Below are positions 1 to 11,451 of a stretch of 64,000 nucleotides of DNA, piece after piece (within the stretch, counting starts at the first letter, position 1; each line of letters begins with the position of its first letter). Made by a program: the position numbers and the translations under genes. Source of the DNA: Dryococelus australis. Its lineage: Eukaryota > Arthropoda > Insecta > Phasmatodea > Phasmatidae. Under the pieces are notes generated by a model. The model searched no databases, had not been told where the DNA came from, and saw only the letters and a program-made list of their open reading frames with translations. The stretch lies in NCBI GenBank assembly GCA_029891345.1, contig CM056998.1:174850239-174914238 (forward strand), in the 5' to 3' direction.

Positions 1-1012
1 TTTTCCAAACGATTAAAAGACTGGGAAGGGGCAGAGGCAAGAACTTGAGAAGGCTATAATCAACAAATGAACAATGCAAATGGAAAAAAATAACATAAAG
101 GATAATACTGTAAATGTAACAATTAAATGTTATTTTGTCCACACGTTAAATTGACTTTCATTTTGAGGATGCTTAGTAGTATTAAAATAATACTCTCATT
201 TTCCCAGAAAGTGTATTCCATAGGATTTCCTGCACTCTTGAATATCTTGTTACATTTTCTTTGAAGGTTAGTGACAGTACGCTCTTCTCTAGTTCTTATT
301 GTCAGTATGACCATTTCTCTTGTAAGCAGAGCCACATTAAGAATATTATTGGGGGGAGAGGTAGACTGATCTTTACTACAAACACCAACACTAGTGGTCT
401 ATCAACAATTTTTCATTTACGAGCTAGAAATGGTGGAGGGTTTTATAGAGAGCATTAATGTTACCGCAGACAAAATTACATTTATTGAAATTGCCACTTA
501 AATGAAAGCCTGGGAGTAAAAAATCATTACAATATATTCATACCAGTTTGGGAGCACCTAAACCCCATCACCTGCCCCACAGCATAAATTGCTTGCTTGT
601 AAAAATATGGTCAGTTTTTGCACTGTACACACACAGTAAATGTTGAAAATGTAAATCATTCTTCCACTGTCAAGGTAATCATATCAAAATGAGCTAACGG
701 ACATAGAGGTGCTGTGCATCACTCAATTGCATATTAGAAAGAGTCTATAATAAGCAGTTGAATTTGAGGCATGTGTAGTACAGAAAGGTCATTCTGCAAG
801 GGCACCATGTATGATGTTTTAACTGTGAAATTATCATGACACTACGTAAACTCTCCAATACTTCAAGTGAGCAATGCAAAAGGAGTTGTTCAGAATACAG
901 TATAATTTAAATTGCACAAATTATCTTCCATATCTGATTTTTTGTAGGATGCCTTGGTAGTTTGCGGTAGAGAAAATTAGCTATGAAATATAAAGGCATC
1001 TTAACACTACTC
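1..1012. other. Non-coding, no recognised feature
   Basis: This AT-rich flank lies upstream of the BEL/Pao relic. Only short frames occur on either strand and none resembles a known protein. The missing last exon of Rab23 (basic tail plus C-terminal cysteine) would be expected on the minus strand here or further left. I looked for it and did not find it. Confidence 0.5.
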
Positions 1013-1081
1013 TGTTCACAATGCCAATAGTGCGAACTATCATGGCAGCTGTTGATGGTTTGTATACATTCGTGGTCAACA
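1013..1081 (+). repeat. Start of 5' LTR (shared 69 bp)
   Basis: This segment matches 6621-6689 with about 7 mismatches and begins TGTTCACAATG, so it is taken as the first part of the 5' LTR. Similarity between the two LTRs stops after this point. Either the 3' LTR is truncated or internally deleted near 6690, or the two ends have been rearranged. The true LTR end and primer-binding site (expected between about 1290 and 1370) cannot be fixed by eye. Confidence 0.75.
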
Positions 1082-1374
1082 TTTTTTAGTCCTAACGGCC
1101 CGGATTAGTGTAATCAGTACGTGTAATATGCGTAATTGCACGTGACACGATTTACATAATGATGTGTGACACCCCTGACTGCTTTTGACACTCGTACGGG
1201 TAAAGTTAGCTAACGGGATAGCGTATACGTGGAAGGTCGTAGTAGGCGTGTACGGGAAATAACTGCAGTGTATAAGTACTTGCTTTAAACTGTGTGGTTT
1301 GGTAAACCACGGGAGTGCAAATAATTTGATTATACAGTCCATTTTCAGAGTTAAAAAGGTCAACATCTCACAAA

Positions 1375-2660
1375 ATGGCGGCAACAATACCAGCATTACA
1401 ACATGTGACTTTTAATTTCCTCTTGTCACAAGCTGAAGGTGCAAGGGAATTATGTGAAGCAATAGAAGAAGATGCCTCAAAAATTGAGAACTTTGAGATT
1501 GTGGTTGAAGACGTTATAAGCAAGAGAAATGAAGTGGTCGCCAATTTCTGTGCATTGTGTGCAAACCCCCTCAATGAAGGCATCTATATAGAAGAAGTGA
1601 AACAGCAATTTGTTGCTTACGAACTAGTGTTTCGGGACTTACATAAAGTATACAACAGAAACAAACGACAACCGTCAAACTAGTCGGGTAGTGAGTGCAA
1701 TACAAAACTAGTATACAGAATGCTCCACAGGCAGCAGTCCTGCCAACTTTACCATTGCCTGTGTTTACTGGAAACTAAGCCGAGTGGACAGGGCTTTCTG
1801 AACTATTAACTCAATGGTTGTGCAAATTCCCAGCATAATTAAAGTGCAAAAACTCCACTACTTATTGCGATGTTTGAAGGAAGAACCATGGAGCTGGTAA
1901 GCAACATTCCAGTTATTGATAAGAATTATAATGTAGAATAGGATTTATTGGAGAAAAGGTACAAAAATGTACAGTTTACAGCTACCATTCATGTGCAAAA
2001 AAATCCTGCATCTTCCACCCATAACTAGTAAGAATGATGCATCATATTCAGTTTTTCTGTGCACAAAAATCTTAATGCACTAAAGGCTTTAGATTTTCCA
2101 GTTCACAAGTGGGATTTTTTGTTGCTGAATATATTGCTGGAGAAACTTGATGAACCCTTGAGACAGGCATTCGAAATGTCACAGGATGATGAATTTCCAT
2201 CATACACACGGTTGTTGCAATTTTTGCAATGCAAATAACTTGCTACAGAACATGTACAGTTGTTGGCTCCTTCTGAACCAAGGCCTAACTCATTTAACAC
2301 TGTTCTGAGTAATAATAAGTCAAGTACATGGTTTAACAAGATGAGGTCATTAAGTGCAGGTATTCAGCCAGGTCCGGTCAACCCTTCAAAGACCACACTA
2401 GTATCAGTCTGTGATAAGGCATCAAAAAAACAAAAGTGCGATGTGTGTAATGGATCACATACACTGACATGATGCCAGTCTTTCTTGTCGTTTAAACCTG
2501 ATGAAAAAAGGAGACGTTCTAGAGAAACAGTTGGGCTTCTACTGCCTCAGAGGTGGTCATATAGCAGTGCAGTGTGGATCAAGATTTTGATGTCAACGTA
2601 GTGGGAAATCACACCACACTTTGCTTCACATAGCAGACAATGGAGAGGAAGTAGATCCGA
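1375..2660 (+). pseudogene. BEL/Pao Gag relic
   Basis: The capsid-type polyprotein of the retroelement. The first 102 codons (1375-1683) are open and form an acidic helical start. Beyond a stop at 1681 the DUF1759-like part can be followed in pieces: a KLHYLLRCL stretch near 1848 and LLEKRYKN near 1945. At the C-terminus the zinc-knuckle region is recognisable as CDVCNGSHTL near 2438, then CLRGGHIAVQC and HHTLLH in shifted frames up to about 2635. At least four stops or frameshifts interrupt it. Confidence 0.75.
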
Positions 2661-2724
2661 CACGATACTAATAATGACAGTGCAGCTGCTTGTCAAGATA
2701 GTCCAGTAGTGATGTGCTGAGCTC

Positions 2725-3461
2725 AAGGTAAAGGTCATGGCTGGTGTAGGGAAATTCCAAACAGCGAGAGCCATACTAGATGGAGCATCGCAATAATTCT
2801 TCATCAAAGATGCATGCGTGAAGTGCTTAGGACTGAAGCGTTGCCATTCAAGGGTCAGCATATCTGGGATTCGTCAGATGCCTGCAGCTGAAGTAAGGGG
2901 AGAGGTGGTGTGCAAAATTGCATCGTTGCACTCATTGTTACTAAATCCTTGATCATTAACAGAATAACAAGGGACATGCCATCGGTACAGGTAGATATGC
3001 CATTCCTCGCTCACCTAAAGGATCTCCCATTGGCAGACCCACAGTTTGTGACACCTGGGGCAATCGGAATGCTTCTCTCTGCAGAGGTTGTTGCAGAGAT
3101 AATGACTGGTGCCAAAATTGCTTTACAGCCACATGCCTTTCAAAGAGAATTTGGTTGGGTGCTGGCTGGAAAAGCCCTGTATGAACACAGTAGTCCAAAG
3201 TCAACTTCATTACATGTGCACACAAATAGCAGTCTTGACAGCACCCTGCAGAGGTTCTGGGACATTGAGGAGGTTCCAGGGGACAATTTCGTTTCCAAGG
3301 ATGACACAAAGTGTGAAGAGCACTTTGTAGGTATGCACACTCGAGATGATAAAGGAAGGTATGTATTATGTCTTCCATTTAAAAATGGTGACTGTGATAC
3401 TGTATTGGGGAATTCATGTGGGGTGGCTCTCAGACGACTTCGTGGTCAGGAGCAAAAGTAG
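2725..3461 (+). pseudogene. BEL/Pao protease and linker region
   Basis: An aspartic protease of the retropepsin type is marked by ARAILDGASQ near 2764-2793, equivalent to the usual LDSGSQ active-site loop; D is kept and the following S is replaced by G. An A17/DUF1758-type segment follows in the open frame 2910-3461, with LADPQFVTPGAIGMLLSAEV and FGWVLAGK, typical of the Pao region that joins protease to reverse transcriptase. The frame is lost between the two parts. Confidence 0.75.
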
Positions 3462-3552
3462 GGAAGGTTGTCAAGTTTGCACTCTGAATATAAAAATTTC
3501 ATGGAGGAATACGAGTAATTAGGCCATGTGACATGTGTAGATATCCTGAAAT

Positions 3553-4930
3553 TTGATGAATATTGTGAGATGGAACTTACATATTTATCACATGGAAAAA
3601 CCTGCTTACATCATCCCCCATCAAATAGTTGTGAAGGAAGACAGGGTGTCCTCAAAAGTTAGAGTTGTGTTCGATGCCTCGGCTCCAACGGTTAATGGAT
3701 CATCCCTTAATGACGTGCTCTTGTGTGGTCCCAAGCTCCATAAGGATATTTGTGATATTGTACTGAACTTCAGAACATCAAGTGTAGCACTTACAGCTGA
3801 TGTGTGTAAGATGTACAGGCAGATAGGTATTGACCCACGAGACCTGAAGTATCAATGTGTATTGTAGCGACCAACCCCAGACTCACCAGTCAAACTGTAT
3901 GAATTAAACACTGTGACTTACGGGTTAGCATCCTCACCTTACCAAGCACTGCATACAATTAAGCAATTGGTAACCCATGAAGCCCAGTACCCCTTAGCAG
4001 CACGTGTTTTACTGCAGGGTGTTTTTGTTGACGACATAGTCACAGGAACATCTACCATCACTGAAGCTAAAGAGTAAAAAGAACAGCTCATTAGATTATT
4101 GGATGCTGGAGGGTTTCAACTACACAAATGGTGTTCTAATAGTGAGAAGATGATGGAAGTGTATCATCTGAGTCTAGAACCCTGGACTGCAGTGAATCTG
4201 TGAAGGTGTTGCTGCTGCACTGGGATCCAGGCCATGACTGCTTCATATACAGGATACAGGTATATGATGCATCAAACACCAAGTGAGGCATTCTTTCAAC
4301 CATTGCCCACTTGTACGACCCTTGTGGCTGGTTGGCCACAGTGATTGCAACTAGCAATATCTTGCTTCAGTTATGGACCCAAGGTCTTGACTGGGATGAA
4401 ACTGTTGGACAGGATGTGCTTAACCATTGGGAGAAGTTTAAGAAGTCACGTTCTAGCCTGTGTGAGGTTAAAATTCCTAGATTTATTCCACTTCAAAGGG
4501 CCGAGGATCAGTTTCATGGATTCTGCAATCCCAGTGAAAGGGGCCTATGCTGCAGTCATCTATGTCCATTGTGTGACCAGGGACGGGAATGTTCAAGTCA
4601 GTCTTCTCTGTTCAAAGTCGAAAGTAGCCCTTTTGAAGACACTCACTGTGCCCAAACTTGAGTTATTTGCAGCATTGTTATTGAGTACGCTGTGACAGCA
4701 CATCAACAGGCTGTATTTTGACAAGATCAAATAGTTTGAGGTTCATACTTGGACACATTCAAGTGTAGTATTAGCATGGTTACATCTGTCACCACACCAG
4801 TCGAAGACATTTGTAGCTAACAGAGAAGCAAAGATTCAGGCCATCGTACCACCCAGTATATGGAAGCACGTCCTATCTGAGGAGAACCCCGCAGATGTGG
4901 CATCACGCGGTGCTCTTCCTGAGCAGCTTC
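3553..4930 (+). pseudogene. BEL/Pao reverse transcriptase and RNase H relic
   Basis: The polymerase is readable in one frame from 3553: RVVFDASA, SLNDVL, ADVCKMYRQI, then a TAG at 3865 where the family has tryptophan, followed in the same frame by TVTYGLASSPYQA and the catalytic box FVDD (4024-4035). A second stop lies at 4075-4077. RNase H follows in a shifted frame (about 4480-4930): KLELFAALL keeps the glutamate and ENPADVASRG marks the end. The family motif WTDS is WTHS here (near 4748), so one catalytic aspartate is lost. The polymerase-RNase H junction also carries a frameshift. Confidence 0.88.
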
Positions 4931-5147
4931 TCAGGCACTAGTGGTGGTTCACAGGCCCACTGTGGCTGAAGCTTTCGCAGGAACACTGGCCAGATACAGG
5001 CCATTATACCCAAGAGTCTGTGCCAGAATTGAATCCACCTGCATCTGTTGTCTTGGTGGCAAACCAGGTTGAGTGTAACGGCCCTGAAGATCTGTTTGTT
5101 TTAATTGACAAGTCATCTTCGCTAGTCAAGTTGACACACATCACAGC

Positions 5148-6560
5148 ATGGGTATTGCATTCAAGAAAACAAGCCATTCAAAGAGTAATTTTCTGACACT
5201 GGAGGAGTTAAGAAATGCTACAGTGACATTGGTCAAACATGTACAGTTATGTAGCTGCAGGAAAGAATTGTCTGCTCTTCAAAAAGGGAGTAGGTGCCCC
5301 AGGGTTACACAGCCACTGATGCCATTTCTTGATTCAAATGGAGTTATTAGAGTGGGCGGACGGCTACACCATTCTTCACTACCAGACACTGCAAAACACC
5401 CCATTTTGCTGCCAAAGCAAAGCTAGTTATCCAGACTCATTATTGTCTATTGTCATACCATGAATTTACACCCAGGGCAATCCACAACCTTGTATCTAGT
5501 CCGCCGAGAGTACTGGATAATTTCTGAACGCTCTGTGGTGCGAAATGTGATTCACAAGTGCATACAGCGTTTTAAGGCCAGACCAGTCGCTCACAATCCA
5601 GTAATGGGCACACTGCCGAAAGCACGGTTTTCGCAGGTTCGAGCATTTAGGTCCGTTGGGGTATATTTTGGAGTGCCTTTCCATGCCATATCAGTACGAA
5701 CAAGGAAGAAAGCAACCTTCAAGGTATACTTGTGTCTGTTCGTTTGTATGGCCACTAAGGCAGTACACTTGGAGCTGGTCACAGACTTGTCAACTGCAGC
5801 TTTTCTGGCTGCATTCAAGCGATTTGTGTCAATAAGAGAAGTCCCTACTGATGTGTACTCCGATAATGGTACCAACTTTGTGGGAGCACATAAACATCTC
5901 AAAGAGGTGTACGTAACATTACTTTCAAAGGGTAATGAGGAAGAGATTGCAGCTAAGGTGAACCTGGGAGGGTCGAAGTGGCACTTCAACCCTCCAGCAA
6001 GTCCAAATTTTGGAGGTCTGTGGGAAGCAGCAATCAAGAGTGCCTAGCAACATCTATACAGAGTTGTAGGTACTCAGTTGCTGACCTTCTAAGAACTCTC
6101 AACTCTGTTTGCACAGGTTTCAGCCGTGTTGAATTCGAGACCTATATGTAGCCGCCTGACAGATCCTCAGGAGTATGATGTTCTGACACCAGGCCACTTC
6201 CTTGTGGGTGAGCCATTGGTAACTGTACCTGACAACAATCTGGGTGATATTCCTTTGAACCGTCTTGATCGTTGGCAAATGATCACACAGTTTCACCAAC
6301 AATTATGGAAGAGATGGAGTGTGGAGTACCTACACAACCTCCAGCAAAAGGAAAAATGGACACAATCAGTTTCTCATGTGTGCATTGACCAGTTAGTGCT
6401 GCTGAAAGACTCCATGTTGCCACCACTAAAGTAGAAGACTGCTACAGTGTCAGCAGTACATCCAGGCCAAGATGGTGTAGTTTGTGTGGTAACCTTAAAA
6501 ACATCACAGAGGGAGTTCCTACGACCTGTCAACAAAATCTGCCCACTTTCTGTGGATTAA
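5148..6560 (+). pseudogene. BEL/Pao integrase relic
   Basis: The zinc-binding domain spans about 5440-5600 (HTMNLHPG, then HKCIQRF, where the second zinc cysteine appears as R). The catalytic core is open from 5460 to 6044. It contains VGVYFG, where the family normally has the first catalytic D and this copy has Y, then YSDNGTNF (second D) and GLWEAAIKS (the E). The C-terminal segment continues in 6126-6434 with LTPGHFLVGEPL, NRLDRWQ and LVLLKD, and in a broken frame to HPGQDGVV and RPVNKICPL near 6540. With the first D missing and stops at 6045 and 6432, it cannot be active. Confidence 0.9.
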
Positions 6561-6620
6561 AATCAGTGATATTAGACTTTTTTGTGTGAACTTGAAAATA
6601 ATTATTTTCAGTGGGTGGTA

Positions 6621-6689
6621 TGTTCACAATGTCAATAGTGCAAACTATCATGGCGGTGGTTGATGGTTTGTATTCATTCGTGCTCAACA
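6621..6689 (+). repeat. Start of 3' LTR (shared 69 bp)
   Basis: Direct-repeat partner of 1013-1081, beginning TGTTCACAATG straight after a G-rich tract. The following bases (including AATAAAATAAATAA at 6709-6722) do not match the 5' copy. The remaining LTR may be short or deleted. Confidence 0.75.
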
Positions 6690-7345
6690 GCTCTGTTGGT
6701 TTGGAAGGAATAAAATAAATAACTGTGTTACATATAATACTATAAAAATTTCATCTAAAGTATTCCATGTATTTAATTATTTGATAATTTAGAAATCAAG
6801 CTGTTATTTTTATTACTGTTATAAACAAAACTATCCTGCAAGTATCGTCACCACTACTATTGCATTGGTGATACAGTTATAAAACTTGCGACCACGCCAG
6901 ATTCCGAACCACTCTAATCACTGCAACCTGCACTGAGTTCACCCCCTTCCTTGCACTTTGCTATTTATCTGAAACTCTGTTCCCTAATCAAGGTAAATGT
7001 ATATGAGGTAGCAAAGTAGGTGTTAAGTTACCTCCTTTATAAAATTAAGTCACTGTGAACTAACACCAATTGTAAAAAAGGTTTATTTAAAAAAAAATTA
7101 TAATAGAGGGGCTTTAGTGCTCACTCCCCTCCCCCCCCCCCCCCAACATCTAGCTCATTAACAAATTTCATCTCTTTCTGTGGTTGCTGTTGCAAAGTCA
7201 TCAAACTCGCATAGCGAGGAGGCCAACTCTTGGCATAACTCGTAACTTGTGCACATATTAGTAAAGTAGTTAGAAACACATTACTAGCCAAAGGTGCTCG
7301 TTGTGCGATAACCTGAAGTGAGGGAGTGATATTGGGGGTACGTAC

Positions 7346-7523
7346 TGATGGTGAGGGGTGGAAGCCGTTGTTGGAGCTGCAGTAATCCTCCTCCTGCTCA
7401 CGCAACTCGGCTAGGCAGCGTGCTGCCAGGTGGTGGAACACTGCATTCACATTGACGTCCTCCTTCACGGATGTCCTCAGCAAACGGCAGCCCAGCGCCC
7501 GGGCAAGTAGATCGGCTTCTTCC
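7346..7523 (-). CDS. Rab23: Rab23 small GTPase, C-terminal catalytic-domain exon
   Basis: Rab23 is a vesicle-traffic GTPase that modulates Hedgehog signalling and ciliary transport in animals. This minus-strand exon encodes EEADLLARALGCRLL and then TSVKEDVNVNAVFHHLAARC, the G5 loop (TSVKED replaces the usual SAK) and the last helix, followed by a serine/asparagine-rich tail (SSNNGFHPSPS). The acceptor is TGTGCGCAG before 7523. One base completes a codon with the upstream exon (16449), giving P-E-E-A in frame. The end at 7346 rests on a strong donor GTACGT (7345-7340), giving 59 full codons and phase 0; a weaker donor exists near 7304. Reading straight through to about 7121 gives a glycine-rich end without the C-terminal prenylation cysteine, so another 3' exon is needed. 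It is not seen in this window. Confidence 0.92.
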
Positions 7524-7859
7524 CTGCGCACACCCCACATAAAGAGTCACGCCCTGCTGCTCTATGCTGGGCAACACACAAATGCCAATCTCACGCAGTC
7601 AGCTGGCATACGTAACACATGCAAGTACTAACTCTCCTTGGTGCCAGTTTCCTCTAAGGCCATAGTTACCAGAACCTGTCGTATCTGTGTGTTTATCTTC
7701 TAGCTGAGTGATTGACATTGCACTTTGTATTTCCATCCATGTTAAGATGACAAAAAAATTTGACCATCAAAAGTAACCATTTTGTTTTAAAACAATACAC
7801 TGGTAGTTTCCCAATACAAGGAATGGCAACAGTTAGCATAATAATGCTGTTATTACTCT

Positions 7860-10140
7860 GATGATGGCCACACTTCTGCGCACAATACGGGTCGACTTCG
7901 ACCCATCAGCGAGTGCTGAGAGCCTCGGGGCAAGTCCGAAGCGGCAGATATGATTCTAAGTGGCTATAGGGTGGATTCCATGTGCTGGATGACTACAGTC
8001 CGAGAAAATAATTAACACAATTAATTATTTTATTGTACTGCCCACCCAGAATTCGACATGCAGTCGCCACCCTCTCGACCACAAATTGTTTTACCCGACG
8101 AGCCACAAATTAGCCAACACCGATAAGGAAGTTATAAAAGTCACCACAGAATCACAGCACCCCTGCATGCAGTGACGTCACAGCTGCAGGGCCTCGAGCA
8201 GAGGTGGTAAACCTGTCAACCTCCACCCAAGGAGATAAGAAATATACAGCGCTGCCCGCTACCCTGAATTAATCTAATCCTGTGGTGAGAGGTTTGCAAC
8301 CCCCACACTCCTGTGAGAGCCACAAAGAAAAGATTTTGACTCTATAAGGAATCCTGAAAATGCTCTTACGAGAGTTTGTCAGTCCGCCGACTGCAGAGGT
8401 TGGAGGGCTCTCCTAGGTCTGGACAAGACCTCCTACTCTCCTAGCCTGAAGAAGACCATCCATCCAGCTCCAGCAGCTTGAAAAGGCCCATCCATCTCCA
8501 ACAGCTCCAGCTCCAGCTTCAGCTCCGGCAGCTTGAGAAGGCTCCCCGGAGGTAACTTCTTCGTTCGCACCCTGCACCCTTTACCCAAGTCTTTTCTTGA
8601 CTCCGCGGTAGCAGGCCATCATGACATGTCCTCTGGACAACCACCCCTCAGAAAATTAACTCACTGTCTAGGAGTTTGTTGTATTAGAGAAATTCAGACC
8701 AGGTTCACCTTCACCTGGTGCAAAGTTAATTAATAATTTATACTAAATTATTTAGTTTGTACAAGAACTGGATTCCCCAGTGTCTTCACTAGCAGCAATA
8801 AAACACTACTTTAAACTGGTCGAAGATGTTCTTTGGTCTCCTTCATTCATTTAAAGTATATATTAAAAGTGTTTTCAATTGGGCTCGATAACGAAATTAA
8901 TTCCTCACTGCGGAATAAGTGTGAGTGGGCTGAACCTCTCAGGATCACAGTGCCTGACAAGGCTATAGTCTGAAAAGATATACTGGGATTCCTAGGAGTG
9001 TCCGGAGCACCCGTGTCTGTCCACGGGAACATCCAAACTCTAGCCTGCCATTTTATACACACAGTGCCTAGGGAGTGACTGCAGAAGACACTCCCACGAG
9101 GACTGTCCTCCAGTGGCTAGGGGAGGAGTGAGATTCATTAGTCAACATAGGAGAAGAGCCTCATTTGGAGAAAGGATAGAATCTACCAATAGAACAATTA
9201 ATCAGGTACTGTCAACTTAAACCTTCCAATGACTAGGAAAGGAGGGGATTACTCAGTAGGAATCGTCGTCGAATTCAACAGGCTTTACAGAGAAAACTGT
9301 CATAGCCTGAAAGCGTATCGCTAGCCAACTCCCCTCAAGATGCTGCACCCCCTGCTCCTGCACCACTCCAGATTTTGCAGTTTATAGTGTGTGAACACGA
9401 ATCGGAGTTAGATTCCGAGCTAGGTATCTGCTGGCCGTGGCCTGGCTATGAGAACATAAGCTTTTACCATCCATCTAAACCAGCACTGGTAGCAAAGCCT
9501 CGTACCCCTTCCTCAGTTTTCGACTCTAAGCCACCCACAATGTGTATAATCTGTAAAGCAGGCGGGAGGTGATCAAAATCACCATAGCTCCCAAAACCAC
9601 CCCCAAAGTTTGGATAGCTTCTCCTCAGCATAATTTCATCCCCACTCATAAACCTACGAGGCCAGCTCCCTTCAGACGTCCAGGTAGCGAATGGGACCCC
9701 AAGCAGGAACTATCCGAAGTAAGACCATCCATTTCCATTCCACTATCATATACATCGCCGTTCACAGTATTTTAGCAAATTATTCATTTATTAGGACAGC
9801 TGGCATACCGTATTTTGACAACCATCACGATGAGTAAAGTTGCACTCCCTGGGAGGGAGACGTACACAATCAAGCTCACCCTGTGGTTTTATTCCCCTCC
9901 AAACCACTATAACCCTTCCACTAGGCGGTATCCCAGAAAAAACTCCAACGTGGGTAAACCCAAACTCGCCAGGCAAAAGGAACCCCTGCTAGAAACAAAT
10001 ACACCACCAAAGGGCCCCAAATAACACCAGCACTCCTAATACTCAGTGCCGGTCGGAAGTACCAAGGCAGGAGCCAGGTACCTCCTCCCGCCACGAAAGC
10101 CCAGAAAGAGTGGAGCAAGTGCGTCAACTCCTGCTATAGC
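7860..10140. other. Unclassified, possibly retroelement-derived block
   Basis: This block is richer in GC than its flanks. It starts with a palindromic GGGTCGACTTCGACCC near 7888 and holds a full CRE-type TGACGTCA near 8172. A short-repeat region rich in CCAGCTCCAG follows (8455-8535), then AATAAA near 8799. From 8880 to 10130 the plus strand has several proline- and basic-rich short frames (9569-9775, 9815-10024) separated by stops. The layout suggests an LTR-like leader plus a decayed gag-like region, but no diagnostic motif was found and no matching second LTR was seen. Confidence 0.3.
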
Positions 10141-10984
10141 ATAAAGAAAAAAGTAGAGATTTCTATTAACATTTGTTCCTATGTTGTTTACTATCCTAAA
10201 AGAACATTTCTCAAGGGCACCAAGAAATGTCAGCCTTATATAAGGAAAATTTTATAAGAGGGTAATTTTTTTATTGAAAAACATGTTTTGGACCACGAGA
10301 AGGCAACTTATAAAGGTGGTTCTACTGTACATTATAAAGGAACTGGCATGCCCGAATGTAATTTATTAAAGGAAAATTTAACAGCTATGTAAACAAACTT
10401 ATGAAAACAAAACATAACACACACATTACACAGCCTACTAATGAATTGGAAATGAATGTGTGACAAAACATACAAGTTTAGAAGAGACTGTAATTTTATC
10501 CGTCTGTTCATCAAAAGTTAAAACTTGCGAAGCTTGTGAAAGATGGAAGGAATTTTCAGAAGCACCTATTTGGATGTTGGTCACATGATTGATGGACAGA
10601 TGGATGCAACTGCTTATTGTAAATTTGCCTTAAAGCATTACAATCATATTGCAATGATTGTTTTAAAAATTCACCATTTTATCATCCCCACTTAGGTCAG
10701 GAGGTTGATTGAAGGATGGCTTTTATACTGTACTTCCATCTCAAACTTACACAAATTCAAGACCTGAATCTTGTGACCTGAATTCTCCTTAGCAATCTCA
10801 GCCTCTGACACCATGATGTTATTAAGCTGAACTGATATTTATTCCACATTAAACCAAGGCATACAATTCAGGATAAGAAAATGGAATTGATACTATGTGG
10901 TCTAGCGCCGCCTACCTGGAGGAGGTTAGCACATTTGCAGCAGAAAAGCACAGGAAAGAGTGATAAGGGCTATCTATACTACCA

Positions 10985-11120
10985 TGTGCATCAAGTGCAT
11001 CATCATCGCTATGTGCTAGGCTCAGAACTGGTGTGCAGTGTTATTGTCATGCTGCATGTACTTATGGGACTTTAATCAGTGATTCTATCATTTTATTGGT
11101 GGAAAGTCTGCAGCACGGTT
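10985..11120. repeat. Dispersed repeat (copy 1 of 2)
   Basis: Clearly similar to 27735-27860. Both share ATGCTGCATGTAC, a GGGA..TT block, and ATTTTATTGGTGGAAA in the same order and spacing. Copies both lie inside Rab23 introns about 17 kb apart. No terminal repeats or coding capacity were seen, so the type of element is unknown. Confidence 0.55.
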
Positions 11121-11451
11121 CGATGCATGTTCTTCAAGTACTTCTGAATGTATGTATGTATGTATCACTTATATTTTGAGACACAGCGCTTTGAAAAAGC
11201 AGTTTTTAACTATATTGCAGGGCTCTGAAATGATGTTTATAATGTGTGTGGTGAATTAAAAATAATCAACAGGTGTAATCTGAAGTGTGTGTACGTTTGT
11301 ACTTCAACAAATTATACATGTAAATGAATGGTTTTGTAAAAAAAAATTTCAAACACTGCAATGCAGTACGAGCACCAGGTAGCCAGGTAGATGGGCCCCT
11401 TAGAGAGACTGATGCACCAACATTTTATATTTACCAACTTGCCATTGTAAC

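Larger units (their letters stand above)
1013..6689 (+). mobile_element. Degenerate BEL/Pao LTR retrotransposon
   Basis: A gag-protease-reverse transcriptase-RNase H-integrase order can be followed from about 1375 to 6560 on the plus strand. It is flanked by a 69-bp direct repeat (1013-1081 and 6621-6689, about 90 percent identical) that starts TG and marks the LTR starts. A G-rich stretch (GTGGGTGG) sits just before the second copy, as expected of a polypurine tract. Domain order and motifs (LDGASQ protease, FVDD polymerase box, integrase with YSDNGTNF and GLWEAAIKS) are those of the Pao/BEL clade. Reading frames are broken by many stops and frameshifts, and two catalytic acidic residues are replaced, so the copy is inactive. 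It probably inserted downstream of, or in the 3' part of, the Rab23 locus. Confidence 0.9.

Noticed and set aside
5591-6037. 148-codon minus-strand frame
   Set aside because: Shadow of the integrase core on the plus strand.
7121-7345. Continuation of the Rab23 exon to a glycine-rich stop
   Set aside because: It lacks the C-terminal prenylation cysteine and runs into a poly-C/poly-G tract. A strong donor at 7345 indicates splicing to a further exon.
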